A stretch of DNA of 64,000 nt from Microcella sp. (lineage in GTDB: Bacteria; Actinomycetota; Actinomycetes; Actinomycetales; Microbacteriaceae). The notes under the pieces were generated by a model. The model did not search any database. It saw only the letters and a program-made list of their open reading frames with translations, and was not told where the DNA came from. The position numbers and the translations under genes are program-made. Below, piece after piece: positions 24,401 to 32,600 of this stretch; within the stretch, counting starts at the first letter, position 1, and every line of letters begins with the position of its first letter. The stretch is taken from NCBI RefSeq assembly GCF_019739195.1, contig NZ_JAHHDS010000003.1, positions 1,240,001-1,304,000 on the forward strand, read 5' to 3'.

Positions 24401-27400
24401 AAGTTGTAGGCATTCCAGAACGAGGGCGAGAGGTCTTCGAAGACCATGTCGGTCGACCGCACGTTGCCTGAGGGCTGACCCGTCAGCGTGATCGTCGCGA
24501 CGCGCGAGTTACCGTCGAACTGAGTGGCGGGAACGGTCGGCGTCGCCGTCGTGTCGGCCTGGATGCCCTTGGTGGCCGTCACACCGTACGACAGGTCTTC
24601 GACACGCACCTGCGCGCTGGCCTGAGCGGTGAGAGTGTTGACCGTCTCACCGACGGGCGGCTCGGAGAGTCCGCCCGGGTCGGTGATGGTGGCGCGCACG
24701 GTGTTTGCGACAACATCGCTGTTGACGCCGTCGACGCGTGTGCCGGGCGTGCTGCGCAGATCTTCTCGCAACTGAGTGTCGACGACGAGGCGGGTCGTGC
24801 CCTCGACCGCGATGCGGCCCGTGTGCACGACCTCGATGCCGACGACGTCGGCGAGCTGCGTCGAGGTGAGCGCGAGCGCGGCAGTGCGGGTGTACGAGTC
24901 GAACGCTCCCGACTCGCGCTCAAGCACCACGACCGTGTCGGTGGCGCCGCTCGGCACGGTGAGCGACACGATGTCGTAGAGGTTGACCGACTCGAAGGGG
25001 TCGGTGCCGGCGACGGGGTCGAGTATCGAGAGCTCGTCGACTCGCGAGACTGAGGTGTTCTCGGCGTCGATCGTCATGCGAGCGCGCGGGTAGAGAGCCT
25101 GCGGCGTACCGTCGGGCGGGGTGCCGAGCGGGCCGTCGACCCAGCTCTTCGTGACCTCGATCGTCAGCGGCTGGTCGAAGATCAGAATCGTGTCGCCTGC
25201 GGTGCGCGTGAGCAGCACGTTCGCGTCGGTGTCACGCCCGTCGAAACGCACGGTGTTGTCGACAACACCGAAAGCGCCCGTGTTGTAGAGCGCCTCGCGG
25301 GTCGAGCCCAGCACCGCGACGTCGGTGTCGGAGCGACGCACGTCGCGCACCTCGAAGACGAGGTCGAAGCGGCGGTCGAGACCCATTGAGGGGGCGACGC
25401 CCGAGCCGACTGGCGGCGCTGCGGGATTGGTTCCCACGCGCGACGATCGGGTCGGGCTCTCCTCGACGATCAGGCGCACGCCGGTCGCGGCCGCGCTCTC
25501 GGCGTCGCTGAGGGTGTAGCCGGGGAAGGTTCCGTCGCAGGCCGCGGGGCAAGGGTCGCCCGCTGCCCCGACCCAGCCCGAACCAGGCACGTAGAGCTCG
25601 ACGGCGACGACGCGGTCGAAGGTCAGCAGAGCATCCATGCCGCTCGTGATCGCGGGGATGCGCACCAGATCGAAGGCTTCGAAAACGGTGTCGGCGACCG
25701 GCGTCGTCGCCGGGTCGCTCGCGGTGTCAGAGAGCACGACCGAGTCGAAGAAGGTGCCAGCGGTACCCCATGTGATGCGCGCCGTCGCCTGGTCGGCGCT
25801 GCGCGCGTTCACGGCCTCAAAGCCCGTGCTCGCGACCGGCTGCCAGTTCTTGGCAATCGCCGAGATGTTGCCCGTGCCCGTGCCGCTGCCGTCATCGGTC
25901 GGCAACAACTCGATCGGCGCGTCTGCCTCGTCGGTGGCCTCAGAGGGCGTCGCGACGGGGTTCGAGACCCGCGACTGCACGGTGTTGTCAATCTCGATCG
26001 TGTCGACGCGCGTCGGTGACGCGGCCTCGCCGGTGCCGTCACGCAACTCGTCGCGCAGAGCGAACCGCAGGTTCGGCTGCACGCTGAAACCCGGGTTGAG
26101 CAGAGTGCCGACCGTGTCGTAGTTGGCGTGCTGGTACGTGAAGCGCACACCCTCGATGTCAGGGCGCAGCGCCGGATCGACGACAGTGGTCAGGAAGGTC
26201 GGGCCGACGAGCCCGGCGGCACCGGGCAGCGCGTTCCAGGTGGCACCGTCGAAGTACTCGACCGTGAGGGTCGTGTTGGCGGGCACGGCCGTTGCGACGA
26301 TGTCGGTGAGGTCGAAGTAGTTGTAGAAGTCGTCGGTGCCCGTGTCGACCGGGTCGGTGATGACGAGCGAGACCGAGCCCACGGTCGATGAGGTGGGGTC
26401 GACCGCCGTGGCCGGCAAGGGCGTGATGCTGCTCGGCAGCGAGATGAGAGTCGTCGCGCCGGCAATGCCGTAGATCGTGTCGGGCGTAATGCTCTTCTCG
26501 ACGAGCGTGTTCACGCGCGAAGTGCGGCGCGTGAGGTCGTCGGAGGCGACGGCCGATGCCGTCTGGTCGTCGAGTGCGACGACATCGACGCGCACCTGGT
26601 TCGTGGTGGTGACATCGCTCACGACCGGGTCGGTGAGCACGAGGAACGGCAACGAAGCGTACTGACCGGGCGTCATGCCCCCGGGTGCGGTGCTGAGGAA
26701 CCTGACGCGGATGCTCTGCACGAGCGCAGCATCCGTGGGTGCCGGAAGGGTGTCGACGGTCGTGGTGACGATCGGCGCGCTGAAGTCTGCGTCGCCCTCG
26801 TACCAGTAGCTCACCTCGGCGCTCGTCGCGCTCACGGGCCACTCGATGTCAGCAGTGATCCAGCTGTCGAAGCTCAGGCCCTGGTCGGCGAGGGAGGTCG
26901 TGCCGGGCGCCGGTTCGGTCAGCGTGAGCTCTTTGAGCGCGAAGTCGCCGCCGTTCTGGCCGCCGATGGTGGCGCGCTCGAGCGCGCCGCCGACGACGTA
27001 GGGGTTCTCGAAGAGCTTCGTCGCGATAGGCGAAACGCTCGAGGGGTCGAGACGGATGGTGTCGGCGGCGGGCTCAGGCGTCGTTGTCGTCGCGTCGAAG
27101 CGCACCCACGAGCTCGCGGTGTTGGTGAGGGTCAGGGTCGATACGAGTGCGGCGGCCGTCGACGTCAGCTCGCCCTCGATCGTGATGCCACCCACTGCGC
27201 CGCGGTCGACGCGGCCCGTGCTCGACGAGAAGGCGATGCGGATTCCGCGGATGTCGGCGGTGTCGACGCCGACCGGTAGCGCGGCCGTCGCGGCCGCCGT
27301 GCCGGTGTTCCAGTCGGTGCCGTCAAACCAGTCGATGCGCACGCGGTCGGCGCCGGCGGGCAGATCAAGATCGCTCAGACCCGTGATTTCGATGTAGTCA

Positions 27401-28146
27401 AGAATCGTCGACGAGGTGTCGGCGGGCTCTTGAATGACCAGCTCGTCGACCGAGCCGTTGCTCGTATTGGTCGCGCCCAGCGCGAACTCGGCCGCGCGGC
27501 CGAGGGCCGCAGGGCTCGATTCGGGCGTCACGGTCTTGGTGGTGTCAGAGCCGAGCACGCGCGGCACCGTGAGCAGCACCTGCGCGCTCGATTCGACGAG
27601 GTTCGGCCGCGGCGGGTCGAGCGTGAGATCGGCTCGGTTCGTCACTGTCACCTGTGCGGTGTTGTCGAGCAGCTCGCCGTCGAAATCGGCCGAGAGGTCG
27701 GCAGGAACGGTCGCGGTGGCATTGAGCTGGATGCCCGTACCGGCCTGCATGCCGGTGAAGCCGCCCCCCAACTCGTCGATGACCTCGACGGTGAAGTCGT
27801 TGCCCGAGATCTGGATGTCGATCGGCGGGTTTTGCGTCGCCATGGTGACCGACTGCAACACGAGCGGAGCGGGAATCGTGTCGGCGAGGGTCAGATCGAG
27901 GCAGTCGGTTTCGAGCGACGAGCAGTTGATCGTGAACTGGTACGTGATGGTTCCGCCGGCGGCGACTGCTGTCGGTGCAGCGGGAATTGCGTCTTTTTCG
28001 AACTGGATGAGTACGGGCTCGTCAGGGTCGCCTTCGGCAGCCACGGCGGGCTGGAACGCAATGAAGGGCGTGAAGAGCGTGACGAGCGCGAGTGCCGCGA
28101 TACCCGGCAGCAGTCGGCGCGTGCGGCGTGATGAAGACGTAGTCAT
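18460..28146 (-). CDS. Giant repetitive cell-surface protein with DUF5979 repeats and LAETG sorting signal
   Basis: 3228 residues, the largest gene in the window. A Sec signal peptide ends near residue 37 (FQPAVAA). Residues about 200-1410 hold six related modules of 180-225 residues, each with an acidic DP motif, a V.V.YFDG..W strand and a closing DIRGIR segment. Residues about 1415-1895 include a DUF11-like region (PIPYEIEVRNLGTG). Residues about 1900-3185 hold eleven DUF5979-type repeats of about 117 residues, each ending in C.(V/I)TE....GA. The C-terminus has LAETG (residues 3191-3195), a hydrophobic helix and RRRAA: a cell-wall sorting signal. Most likely a secreted, wall-anchored stalk or adhesin. 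It is transcribed alone. Confidence 0.87.
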   Translation of the reverse strand: MTTSSSRRTRRLLPGIAALALVTLFTPFIAFQPAVAAEGDPDEPVLIQFEKDAIPAAPTAVAAGGTITYQFTINCSSLETDCLDLTLADTIPAPLVLQSVTMATQNPPIDIQISGNDFTVEVIDELGGGFTGMQAGTGIQLNATATVPADLSADFDGELLDNTAQVTVTNRADLTLDPPRPNLVESSAQVLLTVPRVLGSDTTKTVTPESSPAALGRAAEFALGATNTSNGSVDELVIQEPADTSSTILDYIEITGLSDLDLPAGADRVRIDWFDGTDWNTGTAAATAALPVGVDTADIRGIRIAFSSSTGRVDRGAVGGITIEGELTSTAAALVSTLTLTNTASSWVRFDATTTTPEPAADTIRLDPSSVSPIATKLFENPYVVGGALERATIGGQNGGDFALKELTLTEPAPGTTSLADQGLSFDSWITADIEWPVSATSAEVSYWYEGDADFSAPIVTTTVDTLPAPTDAALVQSIRVRFLSTAPGGMTPGQYASLPFLVLTDPVVSDVTTTNQVRVDVVALDDQTASAVASDDLTRRTSRVNTLVEKSITPDTIYGIAGATTLISLPSSITPLPATAVDPTSSTVGSVSLVITDPVDTGTDDFYNYFDLTDIVATAVPANTTLTVEYFDGATWNALPGAAGLVGPTFLTTVVDPALRPDIEGVRFTYQHANYDTVGTLLNPGFSVQPNLRFALRDELRDGTGEAASPTRVDTIEIDNTVQSRVSNPVATPSEATDEADAPIELLPTDDGSGTGTGNISAIAKNWQPVASTGFEAVNARSADQATARITWGTAGTFFDSVVLSDTASDPATTPVADTVFEAFDLVRIPAITSGMDALLTFDRVVAVELYVPGSGWVGAAGDPCPAACDGTFPGYTLSDAESAAATGVRLIVEESPTRSSRVGTNPAAPPVGSGVAPSMGLDRRFDLVFEVRDVRRSDTDVAVLGSTREALYNTGAFGVVDNTVRFDGRDTDANVLLTRTAGDTILIFDQPLTIEVTKSWVDGPLGTPPDGTPQALYPRARMTIDAENTSVSRVDELSILDPVAGTDPFESVNLYDIVSLTVPSGATDTVVVLERESGAFDSYTRTAALALTSTQLADVVGIEVVHTGRIAVEGTTRLVVDTQLREDLRSTPGTRVDGVNSDVVANTVRATITDPGGLSEPPVGETVNTLTAQASAQVRVEDLSYGVTATKGIQADTTATPTVPATQFDGNSRVATITLTGQPSGNVRSTDMVFEDLSPSFWNAYNFNGFGSHSFASPLNRVKVDVLVGVDYVLGGPDGISVECNGSAVLDACWVEGAFGSTLALPTLPPGATTADIRGIRFHYTRSDGAAWERPYNPLQTVRFTVTRRDLLVEPSTEPVPSTLYIYTAPAPGESQIGVFTNDVTVTSWADNSPDAPLWQATDDDTRQILFQHRPAEVRVVKTPFGPLTLGAPIPYEIEVRNLGTGQDKDLAELQIVDLIPVDATGPMLVLGTDPETNTTFDPEDLITLTVVNASGQPVTAPSFTAALGASGPGGQPLTITPDPAFVLQKGWTLTIDAPLLFRQFLEAGSVDSGFVLNSAIVTSDQEFDRCEYSTNGVLELDPQLQVESCTATTKVWALPSAPMNIVKGVKGVEAGPLDEAGLPVINPDTGEPFDDLGIIRTVNNGVDCSDPTLAVNGEEYYRYPCVPITRPGGTEEWVGNFFNAGNVRVFEIVSIDVLPRENDRGVIINDARSSRWAPTLTERPRLVGWPDEALTVYYTDRLNLATPACNGADIQFELGMTPSSDPPMVEQYWPCITSGSPGGLPDRSNATTGWQVMPAVPDAALLESVIALKFVIDLTVGVDVADQGLVPGDDVSIVYRSETAREPVLRETNANLARDSIAYNSIAGAARGRDGDNDLPYRFVTEPRKVGVALATGAIDLAKIVDGGAAAFAPGDFDIEVACSVDGVPISLLDSTGANRSPFTITGNAASTRILGIPLYAECDISEVGTTGATTTTALPDTVTVRSLDYSPSTVFNPRPAFAERDPIELSEVTNTYELASLTVSKSVNMNGALNAAGLPVMQTDFRFSIACTFDRGNGAQAITVAPSTFVLNDGQSRTFTGLPAGAVCTVIETQARGATVTKTITTGGSSSQPNATTAVVTLSPDTELGASTNAVAYTNSIPVGSLTVNKVLTGAGAAQYGTGTFTVLVNCTRTAATTVLPPGAVSPSVWYGSFTLSVASGLSRTINNIPVGSNCTVTETGSAGATEVITQGGVNVTASPTQSRSVTNRFALASITVGKTVLTDAVDAEGQPVYPVDPFSFEVDCTFQGATVLAAGFSASPMEFELRHDETRTLTGLPAGASCTVTETEDHEADSTSISRTVGATSTSIDGTITTIDSLAEDGPSAAARNSAQFTNRYGVTSFTISKDVIGGGGTQFAPATFTANVVCTEPTVGTSFDGDVIVPANGFVTIENLVDGSTCTVFEVDVPATGADAHRIVDSEGELITGEDIVVTTAAPGSVTLENYYLTGELEVTKTVLGAGATYGDGPFEVTLVCERDGIAVDIAGGATRELLADGTASYTLLPSGAECTLTETDPAGATSSRILDENGAELTADVATGVTFTVTVDETQLVDDQPQPALEVENTFELAGLSVTKSVSSEAVDADGAAIDYGPFPVSVACTFEGDAVFGTGYNVDSPMQRDLADGETWSLAGLPDGADCTITETDTMDAADTRVVTAVNGGSSTTFLGDSAIVTLGTVTTAEIENDYTVGSIELAKSVVGEGASEWADAPFEIDVTCVLDDSTGERTVFSDSFTFVQGDDPVTIENLATGALCTITETAFGGASSTTVTIDGSSVDGLSADVVVADELIEATVTNTFALGEVQVEKLRDGDGAATWGAGPFEVELTCVRDVDGVEQSVEVPGGALRELTSEGFYRATYTDLPLDAVCSLVETRTAGATSTSVDVDEVTVSAEPVDFTVTNTFDVGAVEVEKTFAGDGTGIFVEGPFEATLACTLEIDGVVTELEIPGGATRELTELNGYRNGWDQIPAGAECAVTESRTGGATRSDTTDGEFSVAAGETHTVRIENTFLLAAFSITKDVTGPFANEARDAVFLIETSCMWDRDGVLVPLLPSGWPIVNDDLGGTDEVDAEDDRDVAPPTTVTSEIRDGTTVMFENLPANSVCSITEVDSGGASGQLVWLGGVLQLGDLTLADGLNDSTLSNVFMITLAETGVVVEIMLWLWVIAALLFGGLVMMTIARRRAAAH
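18562..18576 (-). other. LAETG sortase recognition motif
   Basis: Codons for Leu3191-Ala-Glu-Thr-Gly3195 of the giant protein. LAxTG is the motif recognised by class E sortases of GC-rich actinobacteria, in place of LPxTG. It is followed by a 20-residue hydrophobic stretch and a basic tail. No sortase gene is in the window. Confidence 0.8.
18580..22450 (-). repeat. Eleven DUF5979-type protein repeats inside the giant gene
   Basis: Eleven diverged units encode roughly 105-135 residues each. The shared frame is L..(V/I)(T/E)K.V.........F...V.C, then a (L/I)P.GA.C.(V/I)TE turn and a closing V.N.(F/Y). Units 2, 4 and 7 carry an extra linker such as AVDAEGQPV. The units are diverged at DNA level, so they are old and not prone to easy recombination. 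Confidence 0.8.
24150..27560 (-). repeat. Six N-terminal modules inside the giant gene
   Basis: Six related modules. Their closing segments (DIRGIR, SIRVRF, DIEGVRF, GVRLIV, VGIEVV, DIRGIR) are encoded near 27250, 26700, 26150, 25480, 24835 and 24185. Each is preceded by a strand such as YFDGATW or WFDGTDW. I do not recognise this module as a named domain. Confidence 0.6.
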
Positions 28147-28344
28147 GGTGTGCGTTTCCCCCCCGGGTGACTCCGGAGACGCGTGACGGGGGCACTGTTC
28201 CGAAGACGTGAAGACGGCTCGCCACTAAGCGAACCACGTTCAACCTATCTCGCAGGATTCGACGCGCGCGTACCCCGGCAGGGGGGCATTCGTGTCCCAC
28301 TTCGGGGGGTACGAACCTTCACTTTTGGGGCACAGAGGTGCCCG

Positions 28345-28887
28345 CTAGGGCAGCACACCGACCGACGCGAGGCCCGCGCGCAAGAGTGCGCCCCGGCCGC
28401 CCTCGAGCTCATCTGCCACGCGCTGCGATGCCGCTTCGTCGGGCGTCATCCAGGTGAGCTCGAGCGCATCCTGCCGCGGCTCGCAGGTGCCCGTGACGGG
28501 CACCACGTAGGCGAGGGCGACCGCGTGCTGCCGATCGTCGCTGAACCGCGTCGGGCTCGGGAACGGGAAGTACTCGGCCACGGAGAAAGGCGTGGGCGAG
28601 GCCGGAAGCTGCGGGAAGGCCATGGGCCCGAGGTCTTTCTCGAGGTGGCGAAAGAGCGCGTCGCGCAGCGTCTCGCCGTACATCACCCGGCCGCTCACGA
28701 GGGTGCGCGTGATGCTACCCGCGTCGTTGACGCGCAGCAGAACCCCCACCTCGGTCACCGAGCCCATGCCGTCGACGCGCACCGGAATCGCTTCGACGTA
28801 GACGAGGGGCAGTCGCTGCCGAATCTGCTCGAGCTCGTCGTCAGAAAGCCAGCCCGGGTTCGGGTCAGGAGTGCGCACAGAGGCCAT
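28345..28887 (-). CDS. Nudix-fold (DUF4916-type) protein with degenerate Nudix box
   Basis: 180 residues from the ATG at 28887. The pattern PGWLSDDELEQIRQRLPLVYVEAIPV and later HAVALAYVVPVTG...WMTPDEA matches an actinobacterial Nudix family annotated as DUF4916. The region in the place of the Nudix box reads GRVMYGETLRDALFRHLEKDLGP: the G-x5-E spacing and the Arg are kept, but the REUxEE core has become RHLEKD, so metal-dependent hydrolysis is doubtful. A 6-bp hairpin (28328-28343) follows two bases after the stop. The 198-bp gap to the giant gene (28147-28344) shows no convincing promoter. Confidence 0.72.
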   Translation of the reverse strand: MASVRTPDPNPGWLSDDELEQIRQRLPLVYVEAIPVRVDGMGSVTEVGVLLRVNDAGSITRTLVSGRVMYGETLRDALFRHLEKDLGPMAFPQLPASPTPFSVAEYFPFPSPTRFSDDRQHAVALAYVVPVTGTCEPRQDALELTWMTPDEAASQRVADELEGGRGALLRAGLASVGVLP

Positions 28888-28941
28888 GCCCCATTCTGAC
28901 CCGTTCGGCGGCCTCGCGGGCGCACCTGACACGATGGAGCC

Positions 28942-29577
28942 ATGAGCTTCATGCAGTTGATCGATGAGAGCGCTGTGCTGTGGTCGGCTGCCGAAGCCGA
29001 ACGCGCCGATCGCCCGCTGCTCGTGCTGCTGCACGGCTACGGCTCGCACGAGGGCGATCTGTTCGGGCTCGCGCCGCACCTGCCCCTGCAGCCCGTCATC
29101 GCCTCGGTGCGCGCGCCCCTTCGCGCGGGCCCTGGCTACGCCTGGTATGAGTTGAACGGCGCGACGAACGAGAGCAGATCCGAGGGCGCCGACGCCGCCG
29201 CGCGCGGCCTTCTGCACTGGCTCGACGGGGTGCGCGCGACCTCTGTCGGATTGCTGGGGTTTTCGCAGGGCGGGGCGATGAGCATCCACCTCATGCGGCA
29301 CGCGCCCGAGCGCTTCGCGTTCGCCGTCTCGCTCGCGGGTTTCGTCGTGCCCGGCGAAGCGCCGGCCGACGCACGGCTGGCCGAGCTCGCACCGCCGGTG
29401 TTCTGGGGGCGGGGCACGCACGACACGGTGATTCCCGACTCGTTCGTCGAGGCGACCCAGCGGTGGCTGCCCCACCACGTCACCCTCACCGAGCGCATTT
29501 ACGAGGGTGTCGGGCACTCGGTGAGTGAGCCCGAGCTCGCGGACGTGCTGACGTTCATGCGCGCTCAATACGCCTGA
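28942..29577 (+). CDS. Alpha/beta hydrolase, phospholipase/carboxylesterase family
   Basis: 211 residues, complete. The oxyanion strand LLVLLHGYGSHEGD (residues 27-39), the nucleophile elbow GFSQGG with Ser108, Asp161 (GTHDTVIP) and His192 (GVGHSV) form the triad of the YpfH/carboxylesterase family. There is no signal peptide, so it acts in the cytoplasm on short-chain esters or lysophospholipids. It is divergent from the Nudix-like gene with 54 bp between starts, and 40 bp upstream of lhr. Confidence 0.9.
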   Translation: MSFMQLIDESAVLWSAAEAERADRPLLVLLHGYGSHEGDLFGLAPHLPLQPVIASVRAPLRAGPGYAWYELNGATNESRSEGADAAARGLLHWLDGVRATSVGLLGFSQGGAMSIHLMRHAPERFAFAVSLAGFVVPGEAPADARLAELAPPVFWGRGTHDTVIPDSFVEATQRWLPHHVTLTERIYEGVGHSVSEPELADVLTFMRAQYA

Positions 29578-29617
29578 CCGCGGGCGGGCTGTCAGCGGGC
29601 AGGGCCAGAATGGGCGG

Positions 29618-32600
29618 ATGATCGAACCGGCTGCCGACGACGTGCTGGGGCGGTTCGCGCCCGCCACGCGCGAGTGGTTCTCGGGGGCGTTCCCCGCCCC
29701 GACACCCGCGCAGCTCGGAGCCTGGAATGCCATCTCGACCGGCGGTGACGCGCTCGTCATCGCGCCGACCGGCTCGGGCAAGACTCTCGCCGCGTTCTTG
29801 TGGTCGATTGACCGGCTCGCGGCCGAGCCGCCGCCCGACGACGCCCGTCACCGCACCCGCGTGCTCTACATCAGCCCGCTCAAGGCGCTCGGCGTCGACG
29901 TCGAGCGCAACCTGCGATCACCGCTCATCGGCATCACCCAGACCGCGCTGCGTCTCGGGGGCACCGCCCCGACCATCACGGTCGGTGTGCGCAGCGGAGA
30001 CACCCCGAGCGCCGACCGCCGCGCGCTGCAGAAGTCGCCGCCCGACATTCTCATCACCACTCCCGAGAGCCTCTACCTCATGCTCACGGCGAGCGCCCGC
30101 GAGACGCTCGAGGGGGTGACGACCGTCATCATCGACGAGGTGCACGCCGTCGCCGGCACGAAGCGCGGCGCGCACCTGGCGCTCACCCTCGAGCGGCTCG
30201 ATGCCCGCCTGGCTCGCCCTGCTCAGCGGATCGGACTCTCGGCCACGGTACGACCGCCGGAGGAGGTTGCGCGCTACCTGGGCGGCGGTCGCCCCGTGAC
30301 GATCGTGCAGCCGCCGGCGGCGAAGACCTTCGACCTGAGCGTCGTCGTGCCCGTCGACGACATGACGCAGCCGCCCGTGATCGGCGGCGACGACCCGACC
30401 GAGACCTCGGGTGCGCCGCAGGCGCCGTCGATCTGGCCGCACGTCGAAGAGAGCATCGTCGACCGGGTGCTCGAGCACCGCTCGACGATCGTGTTCGCGA
30501 ACTCGCGGCGGCTCGCCGAGCGGTTGACGGCGCGACTCAACGAGATCTACTCCCTTCGCCTCGGCCTCGACCTGCCCGAGCGCGGGGTCCCTGCCACTGT
30601 GATGGCCCAAGCCGGCTCAACGGGGGGCGCCGAACCGCTCTTGGCCCGAGCCCACCACGGCTCGGTCAGCAAAGAGCAGCGCGGCGAGATCGAAGAGGCT
30701 CTCAAGACCGGCCGACTGCGCTGCGTCGTGGCGACGAGCAGTCTCGAGCTCGGCATCGACATGGGCGCCGTCGACCTCGTCATACAGGTCGAGGCGCCGC
30801 CGAGCGTCGCGAGCGGCCTGCAGCGCGTCGGCCGCGCCGGGCACCAGGTCGGCGAGATCAGCCGCGGCGTGCTCGTGCCCAAGCACCGACTCGACGTGCT
30901 GCACGCCACGGTCACGAGCGAGCGCATGACCGCGGGCCTCATCGAAGAGCTGCACGTGCTCTCGAACCCGCTCGACGTGCTCGCGCAACAGACCGTCGCG
31001 CACGTGGCCCTCGAGCCCTGCGACGTCGAAGAATGGTTCGACCAGGTGCGCCGCGCCGCGCCCTTCTCGACCCTGCCCCGCAGCGCTTTCGACGCCGTGC
31101 TCGATCTGCTGAGCGGCCGGTACCCGAGCGACCGTTTCAGTGAACTGCGGCCGCGCATCGTGTGGGACCGCGTCGCGGGTACACTCACCGGTCGGCCGGG
31201 CGCACAGCGACTTGCGGTGACGAGCGGCGGCACGATTCCTGATCGCGGCCTGTTCGGCGTCTTCATCGCGGGCGAGGGCGTCGGCCGCCGCGTCGGCGAG
31301 CTCGACGAAGAGATGGTCTACGAGTCTCGCGTCGGCGACGTCTTCGCGCTCGGCACGACGAGCTGGCGCATTCACGAGATCACGCACGACCAAGTGATCG
31401 TGACCCCCGCCTACGGGCAGCCCGGCAAAGTGCCGTTCTGGAAGGGCGACGGGCTCGGTCGCCCCGCCGAGCTCGGCCGCGCGGTCGGGCGCACGACGCG
31501 CGAACTCGCGGCCGCATCGACGGATGCCCGCCGCGAGCGCCTCGCCGCAGCTGGCCTCGACGATCGCGCGGTCGCGAACCTCGAGGCGCTCTTGACCGAG
31601 CAGGCCGCAGCCACCGGGCAGGTGCCCAGCGAGCAGACGCTCATCATCGAGCGGTTCCGTGACGAGCTCGGCGACTGGCGCGTCGTGCTGCACTCGCCCT
31701 ACGGCCTCGCCGTGCACGCGCCCTGGGCGCTCGCGATCTCGGCGCGCATCCGCGAGCGGCACGGCTACGACGGCGCCGCGATCGCCGCCGATGACGGCAT
31801 CGTCGTGCGGCTGCCCGACACCGAGGCGCAGCCGCCCGGGGCCGAGCTGTTCCTCTTCGAGGCCGATGAACTGCACGACCTGGTCACGGCAGAGGTCGGC
31901 GGGTCGGCGGTCTTCGCCTCGCGGTTCCGCGAGTGCGCGGCGCGCGCCCTGCTGCTGCCGCGCCGCGACCCCGGGCGACGCAGTCCGCTCTGGCAGCAGC
32001 GCCAGCGCGCGAGCCAGTTGCTCGAGGTCGCGCGCGAGTTTGCCGACTTTCCGATCATTCTCGAGACGGTGCGCGAGGTGCTGAGCGACGTCTACGACCT
32101 GCCGTCGCTCATCGAGGTCGCCGCGAGCATCGCCCAGCGCAGCATCCGCATCATCGAAGTCGAGACCGACCTGCCCTCGCCCTTCGCACGCAGCCTGTTG
32201 TTCGGCTACGTCGCGGCGTTTCTCTACGAGGGCGACAGCCCGCTCGCCGAGCGCCGCGCCGCAGCGCTCAGCATCGACCCCGCACTGCTCGCCGAGCTTC
32301 TCGGTCGCGCCGAGCTACGCGAGGTGCTCGACCCCGCCGTCATCGAGCAGACCGAGGCCGAAATGCAGCGCCTCGCGCCCGATCGCCGCGCGCGCGACCT
32401 CGAGGGCGTCGTCGACCTGCTGCGCATCCTGGGTCCGCTCTCGGTCGCCGAGGTCGACGACCGCACGCTCGACGAGGTCGATGTGACCACCGCGCTCGAG
32501 CAGCTCGCCCGTACCAATCGGGTGTTCGCCGCGACCATCGCGGGCGATGCGCGCTGGGCCGTCGTCGAAGACGCCGCACGCCTGCGCGATGCGCTCGGCA

